Positions 45,240 to 53,928 of a stretch of DNA of 64,000 bases are shown in pieces (position 1 is the stretch's first letter; each line of letters opens with the position of its first letter). A program made the translations under genes and the position numbers. The notes under the pieces are model-generated. The model was not told where the DNA came from. It saw nothing but the letters and a program-made list of their open reading frames with translations, and did not search any database. Source of the DNA: CAG-791 sp963605745 (GTDB taxonomy: Bacteria > Bacillota > Clostridia > Lachnospirales > Lachnospiraceae); NCBI GenBank assembly GCA_963605745.1, contig CAVCWT010000012.1, positions 1 through 64,000 of the forward strand, in the 5' to 3' direction.

Positions 45240-46520
45240 TTACTCTTCTGCTGTACCAGAGAGCTCCTCTTGTGATACCTCGGTATAGAACACCTCCAGC
45301 ATCAGTTCGTACAATGCGTCCTCATCGTAGTCGAATTCTTCGTAGCCCTGATCACCGGTCGTTGTAGTGCCTTCGAGAGAATAGATGGTATCAAGGTTCA
45401 GAGAATAGCTGCCCATCTGACCGGCCAGATAAGTCACCTCGGACACATCCACATCCGTCACCATGTAGCGGGAGATGGTCTGATAGAGATTCACAACGGA
45501 GGTCGGATCCTTGCGGATGGACTCCATCATCTTGCTCATTAGGGCCTTGAGGTAGACCTTTTGTTTTTCCAGGCGGAAGGATGCGGTATCAAAGGTTTTG
45601 ATATCACGGTAGTGCACGTAGTTGAAGGCATCCTTCCCCATCAGCGTCTCGTCCTCGCCGTACTGAATCTTGCCATCTTCAAAGGTCATCCGCGGCACGG
45701 TGACACCGCCGACAGCATCATTGATTGTTGGAATTGCCCCCATGTTGATGGCCACATATCCGGACAGCGGCAGGGAATAGAACAGGTTGGAGACGGCCTT
45801 TTCCTCACGCTCACAGGACTCCTCCAGACCGTTGCCGTAGCCGTGGGCGAGACAGATCTGACCAGTACCTGTGTAGACGAACTCGTCGTTCTCGTCATAG
45901 ACATCAATCTCGGTCATGGTATTGCGGTTGATGGCAACAACGCTGATCTTCTCGGTCGCCGGATTCATGACAAGGAGGAACAAACTGTCCGCCTGTCCGC
46001 CGTTCACGCCGCCGGATTTTTCTGAAACGTAATTCATGTCATCGATGCCCATAAAGAGGAAGGTCAGGATCTGGTCGTTATATTCGTAGACCTTGTCGTT
46101 ATAACGAACCCAGCCGCTCTTCCAGACCTCGCCAGGCTCTGCCTGTTCGCTCGTCTCCTCCCCGGCTGCTACCAGCGTAGGGGCCGCCAAAGCCGCCTTT
46201 TGATAAAGGGATCGTTTGCCCATGGCATCCAGAACGCGCCACCCGGCGAATGCGCTGCATCCAAGAAGGCCCAATACGACCACCACGACCAGCAGCACTC
46301 GCTTCCAACCATGGCGGCGACGATGGTGGTGATGGCGGTATTCTGACCGGCCAAAGGTCCTCCTTTTGTGAGCACGCCCCTTGCTGTCATAATAAAGCGG
46401 ACCGTCCTCGTCTGCCGCGGCCTTTGCATGGTGTCCCCGGTGATGATGCACACTCCCCTCGAAATCAATGTCTAGTATGTCGTTATTCTGGCTATGATCA
46501 TTCATATCATCTGTACTCAT
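45240..46520 (-). CDS. LytR-CpsA-Psr (LCP) family glycopolymer transferase
   Basis: A 426-residue membrane protein. A long cytoplasmic N-terminus (about 75 residues, rich in His and Arg, for example YRHHHHRRRHGWKR) precedes one helix (VLLVVVVVLGLLGCSAFAGW). The external LCP domain contains FLFMGIDDM, GQADSLFLLVMNP, SVVAINRNTM and FNYVHYRDI, including the conserved Asp/Arg residues that bind the polyprenyl pyrophosphate. It should attach the finished polysaccharide to peptidoglycan. It lies 10 bp downstream of the thiamine pyrophosphokinase gene, so the operon probably starts further up. Confidence 0.93.
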   Translation of the reverse strand: MSTDDMNDHSQNNDILDIDFEGSVHHHRGHHAKAAADEDGPLYYDSKGRAHKRRTFGRSEYRHHHHRRRHGWKRVLLVVVVVLGLLGCSAFAGWRVLDAMGKRSLYQKAALAAPTLVAAGEETSEQAEPGEVWKSGWVRYNDKVYEYNDQILTFLFMGIDDMNYVSEKSGGVNGGQADSLFLLVMNPATEKISVVAINRNTMTEIDVYDENDEFVYTGTGQICLAHGYGNGLEESCEREEKAVSNLFYSLPLSGYVAINMGAIPTINDAVGGVTVPRMTFEDGKIQYGEDETLMGKDAFNYVHYRDIKTFDTASFRLEKQKVYLKALMSKMMESIRKDPTSVVNLYQTISRYMVTDVDVSEVTYLAGQMGSYSLNLDTIYSLEGTTTTGDQGYEEFDYDEDALYELMLEVFYTEVSQEELSGTAEE

Positions 46521-46529
46521 CTCTTTAAT

Positions 46530-47192
46530 CTACCATCCAACCACCACCAGGGCTGTTCCGTCCGAGACGGTCACGGACGCTGCGCTCTCTTTGGAGGTTT
46601 CTTCCGTAATCTCGTTCGAGCACCCGATGGGGAAATCATTTCGCAGCTCTCCGTTTTCCAGGGAATATTTCATTCCACGAATCGTCACGCCCCTTACAAC
46701 AGGATCCAGTGCGAACACGGAGAACCGTCCTGTAAATCCACGGTGAAAAATCTTCGTCTCGTTTCGAACCAGGAACAGCATCTGATTGCTGTCCATAATA
46801 TAGCCCTGACCACCCTGTTCCTTGATATAATACAGCACTTGCAGATTCGCAATCGTATGGGAAATCCGTTCCCCTCCGAGTGCGCCGTACAGGTCAAAGC
46901 GCCGGTATCCAAGGCGCATTCCAAAGCGAACGGCTGCAAGCGTGTCGGTATCATCCTTTTCTGCCGGCAAGGTCACAATCCGCTCAGGGGTCTGGCAGCG
47001 AATCTCCTCCAGAACAGCCCGGGACTCCTGCTGCAACGAATCATAGTCCCCGATACAATAATCCGGCAGAATTCCCATCCGGTTCAGATAGGTCAGACCG
47101 TTATCCACAGCAATCAGGCAGTCTCCTTCCTCCCTTGGAATTCCCATCGGAGTAAAGTCTCCCGCGCAGACTAAGATGCATTTTCCTTCCAT
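46530..47192 (-). CDS. Thiamine pyrophosphokinase
   Basis: A 220-residue enzyme making thiamine diphosphate from thiamine and ATP. Diagnostic segments: AVDNGLTYLNRMGILPDYCIGDYDS (residues about 28-52, with the DYDS metal site), LPAEKDDTDTLAAVRFG, GALGGERISHTIANLQ and the C-terminal thiamine-binding region with KYSLENG and SNEI. Length is normal. GGAG precedes the ATG. In Clostridia this gene usually lies in the rsgA/rpe region, so its place beside an LCP gene looks like local rearrangement. Confidence 0.93.
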   Translation of the reverse strand: MEGKCILVCAGDFTPMGIPREEGDCLIAVDNGLTYLNRMGILPDYCIGDYDSLQQESRAVLEEIRCQTPERIVTLPAEKDDTDTLAAVRFGMRLGYRRFDLYGALGGERISHTIANLQVLYYIKEQGGQGYIMDSNQMLFLVRNETKIFHRGFTGRFSVFALDPVVRGVTIRGMKYSLENGELRNDFPIGCSNEITEETSKESAASVTVSDGTALVVVGW

Positions 47193-47237
47193 ATCCGTTA
47201 GTCTCCTGCCTGTTCGTGCAACTTAGCAGCTGCATTT

Positions 47238-47364
47238 GTATCTGTTTAACACCTGGCGATTTCTATCATGAATTGGGCGCCTCGCGCACAAATTCATGAC
47301 TGAAATTGTCAGGTGGGCAAGGAGCAAAGCTCCTCTGCCCAGCCACATCGAGGTTTTCTAAATG
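47238..47364. repeat. Family 1 interspersed element, about 127 bp
   Basis: This element lies in the 301-bp gap between the GtrB-like gene and the thiamine pyrophosphokinase gene. It starts GTATCTGTTTAACACC and matches most of the 15910-16065 copy, including the GGGCAAGGAGC / GCTCCTCTGCCC stem and the CACATCGAG motif; the far end is less certain. The rest of the gap (47365-47493) shows no gene. Confidence 0.7.
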
Positions 47365-47493
47365 CAAGGAGAAAGCCGTGCAGAAAAGGACGGAGTGTGT
47401 AGTACCTCCGCCCTTTTTCGCACCGCAATCCCGGCGCAGTGTCCGCTTACAAAAAACGGACGAAATGTGTATTTCCTTAAGGCCTTCGGCGGA

Positions 47494-48492
47494 TCACTTC
47501 TGAATTTTCCGCGGCGTTTTAGCTGGCTTTGTCGTATAGCCATTCCCTTCATCCAGGAACTCTTCAATGATGAATCTGGGGCGGTGTTTGGTCTCCATAT
47601 AGATCTTGCCGATATACTCTCCGATGACGCCAAGGGACAACAGGATCAGTCCGCCGATGGCCCAGACCGATACATTCAGGAAGGTCCACCCGGCAACCGT
47701 TGCTCCCATCAGATGGCGTATCACTGAATAGACCAGAATGCCCAGGCTGAACAGGAAGATGACTACACCCAGTGTGGTGATCATTCGAATCGGTTCGATG
47801 GACAGCGACGTGATGCCATCCATGGCAAAGGAGATCATCTTTTTCAGCGGATATTTGCTTTCTCCGGCAAAACGCTCCGCTCGCTCATAATAGACAACGT
47901 CGCTTGGATAGCCAACAAGGGGCACCATTCCGCGAAGGAACAGATTCACCTCTCCGAACTCCGCAAGACCGTCCAGCGCCCGTTTGCTCATGAGTCGATA
48001 GTCCGCATGGTTGTAAACGATCTTTGCTCCAAAGCGGTCCATCAGCTTGTAAAAGCTCTCTGCGGTCGTCCGCTTAAACCAGGTATCGGTTGCCCTGGCA
48101 CTGCGAACGCCGTAGACAACATCGCATCCTTCGTAATATTTGTCCAGCATGGCATCACAGGCTTCGATGTCATCCTGCAGATCCGCATCCATGGAAATCA
48201 CCACATCTGCATAGCTGCGAACGGTCATCAGCCCCGCAAGAAGCGCATTCTGATGTCCCCGGTTCCTTGACAGGTTGATCCCGGAGAACAGGGAGTCCTC
48301 TTCGTGAAGACGTTGAATGATCTCCCAGGTTTTATCCTTGGATCCGTCATTGATGTAGCATACCCTGCTCTTATCGCTGATCTTGCCGGCCGCCATAAGA
48401 GCGGTCATCTTGACCTTCAGGCGCCTTGACGTCTCCGGCAGAACCTCTTCTTCGTTGTAGCACGGAATCACATAATATAAAATGTCAGCCAT
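47494..48492 (-). CDS. Polyprenyl-phosphate glycosyltransferase, GtrB/DPM1-like
   Basis: A 332-residue family 2 glycosyltransferase: VIPCYNEEEVLPET at the N-terminus, metal-binding SMDADLQDD (about residue 100), NHADYRLM and SKYPLKKM, then two C-terminal helices (about 235-300) as in GtrB. It makes polyprenyl-phosphate-linked sugar on the inner membrane face. The flippase partner GtrA is encoded just upstream and overlaps by 8 bp. The pair supplies sugar for decoration of wall or surface glycans. Confidence 0.93.
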   Translation of the reverse strand: MADILYYVIPCYNEEEVLPETSRRLKVKMTALMAAGKISDKSRVCYINDGSKDKTWEIIQRLHEEDSLFSGINLSRNRGHQNALLAGLMTVRSYADVVISMDADLQDDIEACDAMLDKYYEGCDVVYGVRSARATDTWFKRTTAESFYKLMDRFGAKIVYNHADYRLMSKRALDGLAEFGEVNLFLRGMVPLVGYPSDVVYYERAERFAGESKYPLKKMISFAMDGITSLSIEPIRMITTLGVVIFLFSLGILVYSVIRHLMGATVAGWTFLNVSVWAIGGLILLSLGVIGEYIGKIYMETKHRPRFIIEEFLDEGNGYTTKPAKTPRKIQK

Positions 48493-48949
48493 TTTCGGAA
48501 TGATCCTCCAGGCAGATCTTTCTGCTGATAAAGTTGTAGACCATCACAACTCCGGTCGCAAAGCATTTAAAGAACGTCTCTGCAAGGCCGGTTCCCATCA
48601 GCCGGTTCAGCCCTGTCCACTTTTCGTAAACAACGTCCATCCCGACATACAGAACAGCCTCGTTGATGATAAGTCCGATGACGCTCAGAACAAAGAAAAT
48701 GATGAATTCCTTTTGTTTGGACATATCATCTCTTCGTTTAAAGACGAATTTAAAGCTCAGGATGTAATTGGTCACCATCGAGATGATAAAGCTGATAAAC
48801 TGCGAGATCAGATAATACCAGCTGCACTGCTGGTCAAATCCGACCGCCCGGAACACAATGTTTAAAACGGTATAGATTCCAAAATCAATAAAAAAGCAAA
48901 TCACTCCGACAACGCCGAATTTCGCAATCTGCTCCAGCAGCTTTTTCAT
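48485..48949 (-). CDS. GtrA-like flippase protein
   Basis: A 154-residue membrane protein with four predicted helices and the GtrA N-terminal pattern KFGVVGVICFFIDFGIYTVL. GtrA proteins are thought to flip polyprenyl-phosphate-glucose. It is translationally coupled to the GtrB-like gene. The upstream gene (CinA-like) is on the same strand, 31 bp away. Confidence 0.92.
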   Translation of the reverse strand: MKKLLEQIAKFGVVGVICFFIDFGIYTVLNIVFRAVGFDQQCSWYYLISQFISFIISMVTNYILSFKFVFKRRDDMSKQKEFIIFFVLSVIGLIINEAVLYVGMDVVYEKWTGLNRLMGTGLAETFFKCFATGVVMVYNFISRKICLEDHSENG

Positions 48950-48980
48950 AATCTCTGTTCTCCTTATCTTTGTTCCGCTG

Positions 48981-49460
48981 TTAGTTCAGCTTCTCCGCCA
49001 CGAGCTCTATGGCTGCAAGACATGCCTTTTCGCGGATGCTCTGCCGGTCCCCTTCGAGCATGAACCTTTGAGCAGATCCCTTTCCGTCAATGCAGATTCC
49101 GACATAGACCAGTCCCACCGGCTTATCTTCCTGCGCATCCGGTCCTGCATTGCCGGTAATGGCAATCGCAACATCGGTACCGGTCTTTTTGGCTGCGCCG
49201 ATGGCCATCTGTTTGGCCGTTTTTTTGGCAATGGCGCCTTCTTCCTTAAGGACTTTTTTAGAAACACCCAGCATGTCGTGCTTTTCTCTCGTGGCATAGG
49301 TCACAAAGCCGCCGGCATAAACCGCAGAAACGCCGGGAACCGACGTCAGTATTTGAGCCAGCATGCCGCCTGTGCAGGACTCCGCTGTAGAAAGCGTCAT
49401 ATTCTGGTCCTTCAGCTGTTCCACAAGGTTCCTTGCCTTTTCATGTAATTCCGGTTCCAT
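48981..49460 (-). CDS. pncC: CinA C-terminal domain protein, nicotinamide-nucleotide amidase
   Basis: A 159-residue protein covering only the C-terminal (PncC) domain of CinA: STAESCTGGMLAQILTSVPG, GGFVTYATREKHDMLGV and AIAITGNAGPDA with its active-site Ser/Thr. It deamidates nicotinamide mononucleotide to nicotinate mononucleotide. The N-terminal molybdopterin-like COG1058 domain found in full CinA is absent. The ATG at 49460 has AGGGAAA upstream. It lies downstream of pgsA, the standard neighbour of cinA in Firmicutes. Confidence 0.9.
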   Translation of the reverse strand: MEPELHEKARNLVEQLKDQNMTLSTAESCTGGMLAQILTSVPGVSAVYAGGFVTYATREKHDMLGVSKKVLKEEGAIAKKTAKQMAIGAAKKTGTDVAIAITGNAGPDAQEDKPVGLVYVGICIDGKGSAQRFMLEGDRQSIREKACLAAIELVAEKLN

Positions 49461-49585
49461 GCAGTTTCCCTGTTCCTTTCCCCGATTCTCTCGCACTGCC
49501 GCTTATTCTGTGCCCTACCCCATCCCGGCACAGCCCCTTCATGCCATAATTTCCGGAAAGTTCGCATCCAAAATTTTCGGCTCCG

Positions 49586-49616
49586 GTACAGCGTTTGCAA
49601 AATCGCTGTACTAGTC
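49586..49616. repeat. Family 2 palindromic repeat at the pgsA 3' end
   Basis: GTACAGCG-tttgcaaaat-CGCTGTAC with perfect 8-bp arms. The TAG stop of pgsA (49611-49613) lies in the ACTAGT flank. Confidence 0.7.
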
Positions 49617-50147
49617 CACGTCCTGCAGAACCGCTTTGTTCTTGGCAACATAGTCCACAAGGGAAATCACCGTCAGGATCGTTGCGATCCACATGACAAT
49701 CGTGGTCAACGGCTGCAAAACGCTGACATTCATGATCATCAGAATGACCATGATCATCTGGAAGGTCGTCTTGAATTTGCCCCAGTAGCTGGCCGCAATG
49801 ACGATGCCCTGCTCTGCAGCGATCAGGCGAAAGCCCGAAATCACGAATTCTCTTGCCACAATGATGCACACAATCCACGCCGGGATCCGGCCCAATGCGA
49901 TCAGGCAAATCATGCCCGAGCACACGAGGAGCTTATCGGCAAGAGGATCCATGAATTTACCAAAGTTGGTAATCAGGTTGTATTTGCGTGCGATCTTGCC
50001 GTCGGCAAGGTCGGTCAGACTCGCAATAACAAAAATAACGAGCGCCGCCCAGTCACTGGCCTCTCCAAAGGGTCTTGCCAGGAGGATTGCCACAAAAAAG
50101 GGCACCATGATTACACGCAGCAATGTCAGCTTATTCGGCAGATTCAT
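49611..50147 (-). CDS. pgsA: CDP-diacylglycerol-glycerol-3-phosphate 3-phosphatidyltransferase
   Basis: A 178-residue membrane enzyme for phosphatidylglycerol synthesis. The CDP-alcohol phosphotransferase motif, D-G-x2-A-R-x8-G-x3-D-x3-D, is seen as DLADGKIARKYNLITNFGKF followed by MDPLADK. N-terminal MNLPNKLTLLRVIMVPFFV is typical. GGAG precedes the ATG, which overlaps the rimO end by 17 bp. The stop codon is supplied by a family 2 repeat. Confidence 0.96.
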   Translation of the reverse strand: MNLPNKLTLLRVIMVPFFVAILLARPFGEASDWAALVIFVIASLTDLADGKIARKYNLITNFGKFMDPLADKLLVCSGMICLIALGRIPAWIVCIIVAREFVISGFRLIAAEQGIVIAASYWGKFKTTFQMIMVILMIMNVSVLQPLTTIVMWIATILTVISLVDYVAKNKAVLQDVD

Positions 50148-51489
50148 CTGCTAGTTCTCCTATCAAATCATAATCCTGCGAGCCGGTGACCCGGGCCCGC
50201 ACCAGTGTTCCGCTCATCAGATCTCTGGCTGTCTCCAGGTAAATATTGCTGTCAACATCCGGCGCATCCATCGTGGTGCGTCCCACATAGACATAGCCGT
50301 TTTCCGACAGTTCATCTGCAAGGCGCCCCTCGATCAAAACATCGAATTCCTGTCCGACAAGTGCTGCCTGTTTATGGAAGGCAATCTCCTGCTGTGCCAG
50401 CATCAGTTCCTTCTGACGACGCTTTTTGGTGGAAGGATGCACCTGATGATCGAATCCGGCCGCCGGTGTCCCTTCCTCTCTCGAATAGGTGTACACGCCG
50501 AGCCTGTCAAACTGCATGTCCTGAACGAAGGCCAGGAGGCTTTTGTGATCCTCCTCGGTCTCTTCGGGGAATCCGGTAATGAGCGTTGTGCGAAGGCAGA
50601 TGCCGGGAACCCTTTCACGGAGCTTTTGCACCATCTCCTCCAGCTCCTTCCGATTCGTCCGCCGTCCCATTCTGCGAAGGATCGCATCCGAGGCGTGCTG
50701 AATGGGCATATCCAGATAGGGCAGAACCTTATTGTCCTCTGCGAGAACATCGATCAGCTCGTCCGTAATTTCTTCCGGATAGCAGTACAGAACGCGGATC
50801 CAATCAATACCCTGCACCAGGCAGAGCCTTCGAAGGAGCTCGGGCAGCATCTTTTTGCCATAAAGATCCACACCATACAGTGTGGTCTCCTGTGCCACCA
50901 GAATCAGCTCCTTGGCCCCCTGAGCCGCAAGGCTCTTGGCATCCTCAAGGATCTGTTCCATCGGAACGCTGCGGTAGTGGCCACGGATCGAAGGAATGGC
51001 GCAGTAGGTGCAGTTCTTGTTGCAGCCCTCTGCGATCTTGAGATATCCCACAAAGCTGCCAAGAGACAGAATCTGTCTTGCCGCAGACGGAGTAATATCC
51101 GGATTCTCAAGGATAGCCTTTTCCGGCTTCTCTCCTGCCTCGAGCTGCGAGAGAACCTTCCCCACGGAGTCCTCCGCGGTGGTTCCGATCACGGCATCCA
51201 CTTCAGGAATCAGCTTTAAAACCTCGTCCTGATATCTCTGGGCAAGACATCCCGTTACAATCAGATGTTTTAATTTTCCGGTTTTCTTGAGCTGTGCAAT
51301 GGAGAGGATCTCATCGATGCTCTCCTGTTTGGCCGAATCAATGAAGGCACAGGTATTGATCACCGCTGCCTCAGCCTCAGCCTCATCCTCTGTAAACGAA
51401 CAAATGCCGCCATCCTCGAGAATGCCGGCCATTTTGCGTGTGTCTACAGTATTTTTGTCACAGCCAAGAGATACAAATAATGTTTTCAC
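50131..51489 (-). CDS. rimO: Ribosomal protein S12 methylthiotransferase RimO
   Basis: A 452-residue radical-SAM enzyme that methylthiolates an aspartate of S12. N-terminal UPF0004 domain with SLGCDKN, radical-SAM cluster cysteines in CNKNCTYCAIP (about residue 155), and a C-terminal TRAM domain. The start is GTG with only a weak ribosome binding site (GAGAG). It is part of the rpoZ-rimO-pgsA-cinA run. Confidence 0.96.
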   Translation of the reverse strand: MKTLFVSLGCDKNTVDTRKMAGILEDGGICSFTEDEAEAEAAVINTCAFIDSAKQESIDEILSIAQLKKTGKLKHLIVTGCLAQRYQDEVLKLIPEVDAVIGTTAEDSVGKVLSQLEAGEKPEKAILENPDITPSAARQILSLGSFVGYLKIAEGCNKNCTYCAIPSIRGHYRSVPMEQILEDAKSLAAQGAKELILVAQETTLYGVDLYGKKMLPELLRRLCLVQGIDWIRVLYCYPEEITDELIDVLAEDNKVLPYLDMPIQHASDAILRRMGRRTNRKELEEMVQKLRERVPGICLRTTLITGFPEETEEDHKSLLAFVQDMQFDRLGVYTYSREEGTPAAGFDHQVHPSTKKRRQKELMLAQQEIAFHKQAALVGQEFDVLIEGRLADELSENGYVYVGRTTMDAPDVDSNIYLETARDLMSGTLVRARVTGSQDYDLIGELADESAE

Positions 51490-51527
51490 AAATTATGCTC
51501 TCTGGTTTTCTGCAGAATATTCTGCCC

Positions 51528-51950
51528 TTACTCATCCTCTACAATAACGTTGTCTTCCTCGTCCTCTTCGTCGGAACTCGTGCCGGCATTGTGTGCAGCC
51601 TCTGCTGCCTCCGTCTCTGCCAGCATTTCCTCAGTCAGACTACCGGTCAGGCCAAGGCCGCTCTCGAGCGCTCTTGCTGTTGCGCGATCTGCTGCCTCGT
51701 AGCTCAGGATCTCTTCTTCATCCTGAGGCAGGATCTTGAGCTGTGCTTGCTCGAGCTCCTCTACGGCGATGGACAAAGGCTTCTTTCCTGCAATATCGTC
51801 AATCATTGGCTCATCACCGTCCACGATCTGGCGAGCTCTTTTGGCGGTTGCCATAACGACCGAATAGCGGCTGTTGATGACGGGAGTTTCGCCTTCTTCA
51901 ACGCCTTCGTTTACAACATTCATAAGATCTACATAAGAAGGATGGATCAT
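51528..51950 (-). CDS. rpoZ: RNA polymerase subunit omega, with acidic extension
   Basis: A 140-residue protein. The first 65 residues hold the omega fold: MIHPSYVDLMNVV, SRYSVVMATAKRARQI, KPLSIAVEELEQAQLKI. The remaining half is strongly acidic and ends DEEDEEDNVIVEDE, which is longer than in model omega proteins (70-90 residues). AAAGGAA lies ten bases before the ATG at 51950. It is downstream of gmk, the usual partner. Confidence 0.92.
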   Translation of the reverse strand: MIHPSYVDLMNVVNEGVEEGETPVINSRYSVVMATAKRARQIVDGDEPMIDDIAGKKPLSIAVEELEQAQLKILPQDEEEILSYEAADRATARALESGLGLTGSLTEEMLAETEAAEAAHNAGTSSDEEDEEDNVIVEDE

Positions 51951-52122
51951 CTGTATGGGATTCCTTTCTATTGTTGCTGTCTGTGTTGCTGCCTGGCACA
52001 GCAATTCTAAACCAGTACGGATTCGTACCAGTAATTACTAACAACCGAGTATAACATCCTTTTGCCGGATCTGCCAGTAGATGTTTGCGGTACTGATTCA
52101 CGGTGCTGATTTGCTTCGGAGC

Positions 52123-52198
52123 GGCAAGGGATGCGCGGCCAGCCGGGATTTCGACCCGTTTCGTGTTCCGAAGGTGCGCGCCTGCGCACCGACTTGCC
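52123..52198. repeat. Structured inverted repeat between gmk and rpoZ
   Basis: GGCAAG (52123-52128) pairs with CTTGCC (52193-52198) around an inner hairpin GGTGCGC-gcct-GCGCACC (52173-52190). There is no T-run, so it is not a standard terminator. The 280-bp gap has no gene. Confidence 0.4.
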
Positions 52199-52229
52199 AC
52201 CCCTGACGCGAATTTGCGGATCGCAGAGA

Positions 52230-52859
52230 TTACCGGGTCTTGAGTGCCTCGAGCTCACGGGTCAGTTCCTGCATCAGCTCAGTCTGGCGGATAGTCGCAT
52301 TTTTGGCTTCCTGGATGGTGCGGTGCACGAGTTCTACGGCGTCGCCTAGGTTGTCATTGACGATGAGATAGTCATAGAGGGGCATGGACTCGGCCTCTTC
52401 GCAGGCGCGCTGCATCCGGCCTTGGATCACATCTTCGGTCTCGGTGCCTCTGCCTTTTAATCTGTTGTAGAGTTCCTCTGCAGAGGGCGGTGTCACGAAC
52501 AAGAGGATCGTGTCGGGACGTTTCTTTTTGATCTGCATGGCCCCCTGCACTTCGATCTCCAACAATACGTCCTTGCCTTCTGCGATGGCCTCTTCCACGT
52601 ATCTGCGGGGTGTTCCGTAGCAGTGATCCACGTATCCTGCATGCTCAAGGAGACCGTCCTGTTCCACCAGCTCGTCAAACTGCTGCTGGCTGATAAAGTG
52701 GTAGTCGACGCCGTCGGTTTCGCCGGGTCTTGGGTTTCTCGTGGTCACAGAAACAGACAGCGCATATTCCGGATGGGTCCGTAAGAGTTCCCGCATGATG
52801 GTGCCTTTTCCGGCACCTGAGAAACCGGAAATGACGGTAAGACTTCCTTTTTTCTGCAT
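52230..52859 (-). CDS. gmk: Guanylate kinase
   Basis: A 209-residue enzyme converting GMP to GDP. P-loop SGFSGAGKGT (residues about 11-20), GMP-binding SVTTRNPRPGETDGVDYHF, and the VDHCYGTPRRYVEEA region are present. AGGAG precedes the ATG. It lies 75 bp downstream of the yicC-like gene; the small remA gene often found between them is not here. Confidence 0.97.
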   Translation of the reverse strand: MQKKGSLTVISGFSGAGKGTIMRELLRTHPEYALSVSVTTRNPRPGETDGVDYHFISQQQFDELVEQDGLLEHAGYVDHCYGTPRRYVEEAIAEGKDVLLEIEVQGAMQIKKKRPDTILLFVTPPSAEELYNRLKGRGTETEDVIQGRMQRACEEAESMPLYDYLIVNDNLGDAVELVHRTIQEAKNATIRQTELMQELTRELEALKTR

Positions 52860-52934
52860 GATGTTCTCCTTTGTATCTCACGTTGCCTGCAAGCAGCCAC
52901 GTCACATTCAAATTTCAAACTGCTGTTTTCATTG

Positions 52935-53822
52935 TTATTCAAGGTTTTGGATCTGTTCTCTTATTTTCTCAATTTCGGTCTTGAGTTCAATGGCAATGTC
53001 TGCAGACGATGCATTGGAGGTTTTGGAGAGGATCGTGTTGGCCTCCCGGTTCATCTCCTGCACAAGGAAATCCAGTTTCCGGCCGACGCTCTCATTGTCT
53101 TTCCTGAGTTCCTCTCGCACGGCAATGATGTGACTTTCCAGTCGGACCATCTCTTCATCCACGCAGACATGATCTGCATAGAAGGCTGCTTCCTGCAGAA
53201 TTCTGTTTTCATCCACAGCAGCGCCGGTTTCCTGCAGAACCTCCTGCATGCGCCCTAGCAGCCCGTTTCGATACTGCTCCAAAATGACCGGTGCGTTAGA
53301 GCGAATCTGATCCACGCCTTTTTGCAGTCCGTCCAGTTTACCCAGAAGGTCCTGTGTAATGTAATTGCCTTCCTTGATTCTGGCTGCAGCGAACTGCTTT
53401 GCAGCCGCACGCACACATTCCAGAAGAGGTTCCAGGAGCTCATCATTTTCTGTATTCTCTTCGGCCAGTGTCAGAACCTCCGGGTACTGCGACAACTGCT
53501 GCGCGCTCAGCTCTACCGGGAGGTCGTATTCTGCCGCCATCTCGCGAATGCAGTTCACATATTCTCCGGCCAGGACCTTGTTATAATGAACATGAGCGTC
53601 CGATGCGCCTGTATTCTCTATGGTAACGAAAACGTCCACTTTTCCGCGAAGGATCCATTTTTTGAGTTCCTCGCGAATGTTCGCCTCAAACGGATTCAGG
53701 CGTCTGGGCAACCGGATATTCAGATCCAGATACCGATTGTTGACGGATTTCATCTCTACTGTGAATTTCTGCAGCGGGGTCGATACCTCGCCTCTGCCGT
53801 ATCCTGTCATGCTCCTGGCCAT
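52935..53822 (-). CDS. YicC family endoribonuclease-like protein
   Basis: A 295-residue protein with the YicC N-terminal domain (MARSMTGYGRGEV, VEMKSVNNRYLDLNIRLPR) and the DUF1732 C-terminal domain (GRKLDFLVQEMNREANTILSKT, IELKTEIEKIREQIQN). E. coli YicC has been reported as an endoribonuclease. It heads the yicC-gmk-rpoZ operon here. GAGGAA precedes the ATG. Confidence 0.94.
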   Translation of the reverse strand: MARSMTGYGRGEVSTPLQKFTVEMKSVNNRYLDLNIRLPRRLNPFEANIREELKKWILRGKVDVFVTIENTGASDAHVHYNKVLAGEYVNCIREMAAEYDLPVELSAQQLSQYPEVLTLAEENTENDELLEPLLECVRAAAKQFAAARIKEGNYITQDLLGKLDGLQKGVDQIRSNAPVILEQYRNGLLGRMQEVLQETGAAVDENRILQEAAFYADHVCVDEEMVRLESHIIAVREELRKDNESVGRKLDFLVQEMNREANTILSKTSNASSADIAIELKTEIEKIREQIQNLE

Positions 53823-53928
53823 GATGTTCCTCTTTTCTAAGGGCTTTTTAATAGCATTTCAATGGTTTTCAAATCGCTTTTCCATGCTTTTTCAAGTGCG
53901 GCATTTTCGAGCCGCGGCATCTCCCGAA

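Noticed and set aside
21623..46520. A priming polyprenyl-phosphate sugar transferase for the EPS locus
   Set aside because: I looked for WecA- or WbaP-type proteins among the cluster genes and found none; it may be encoded outside the window.
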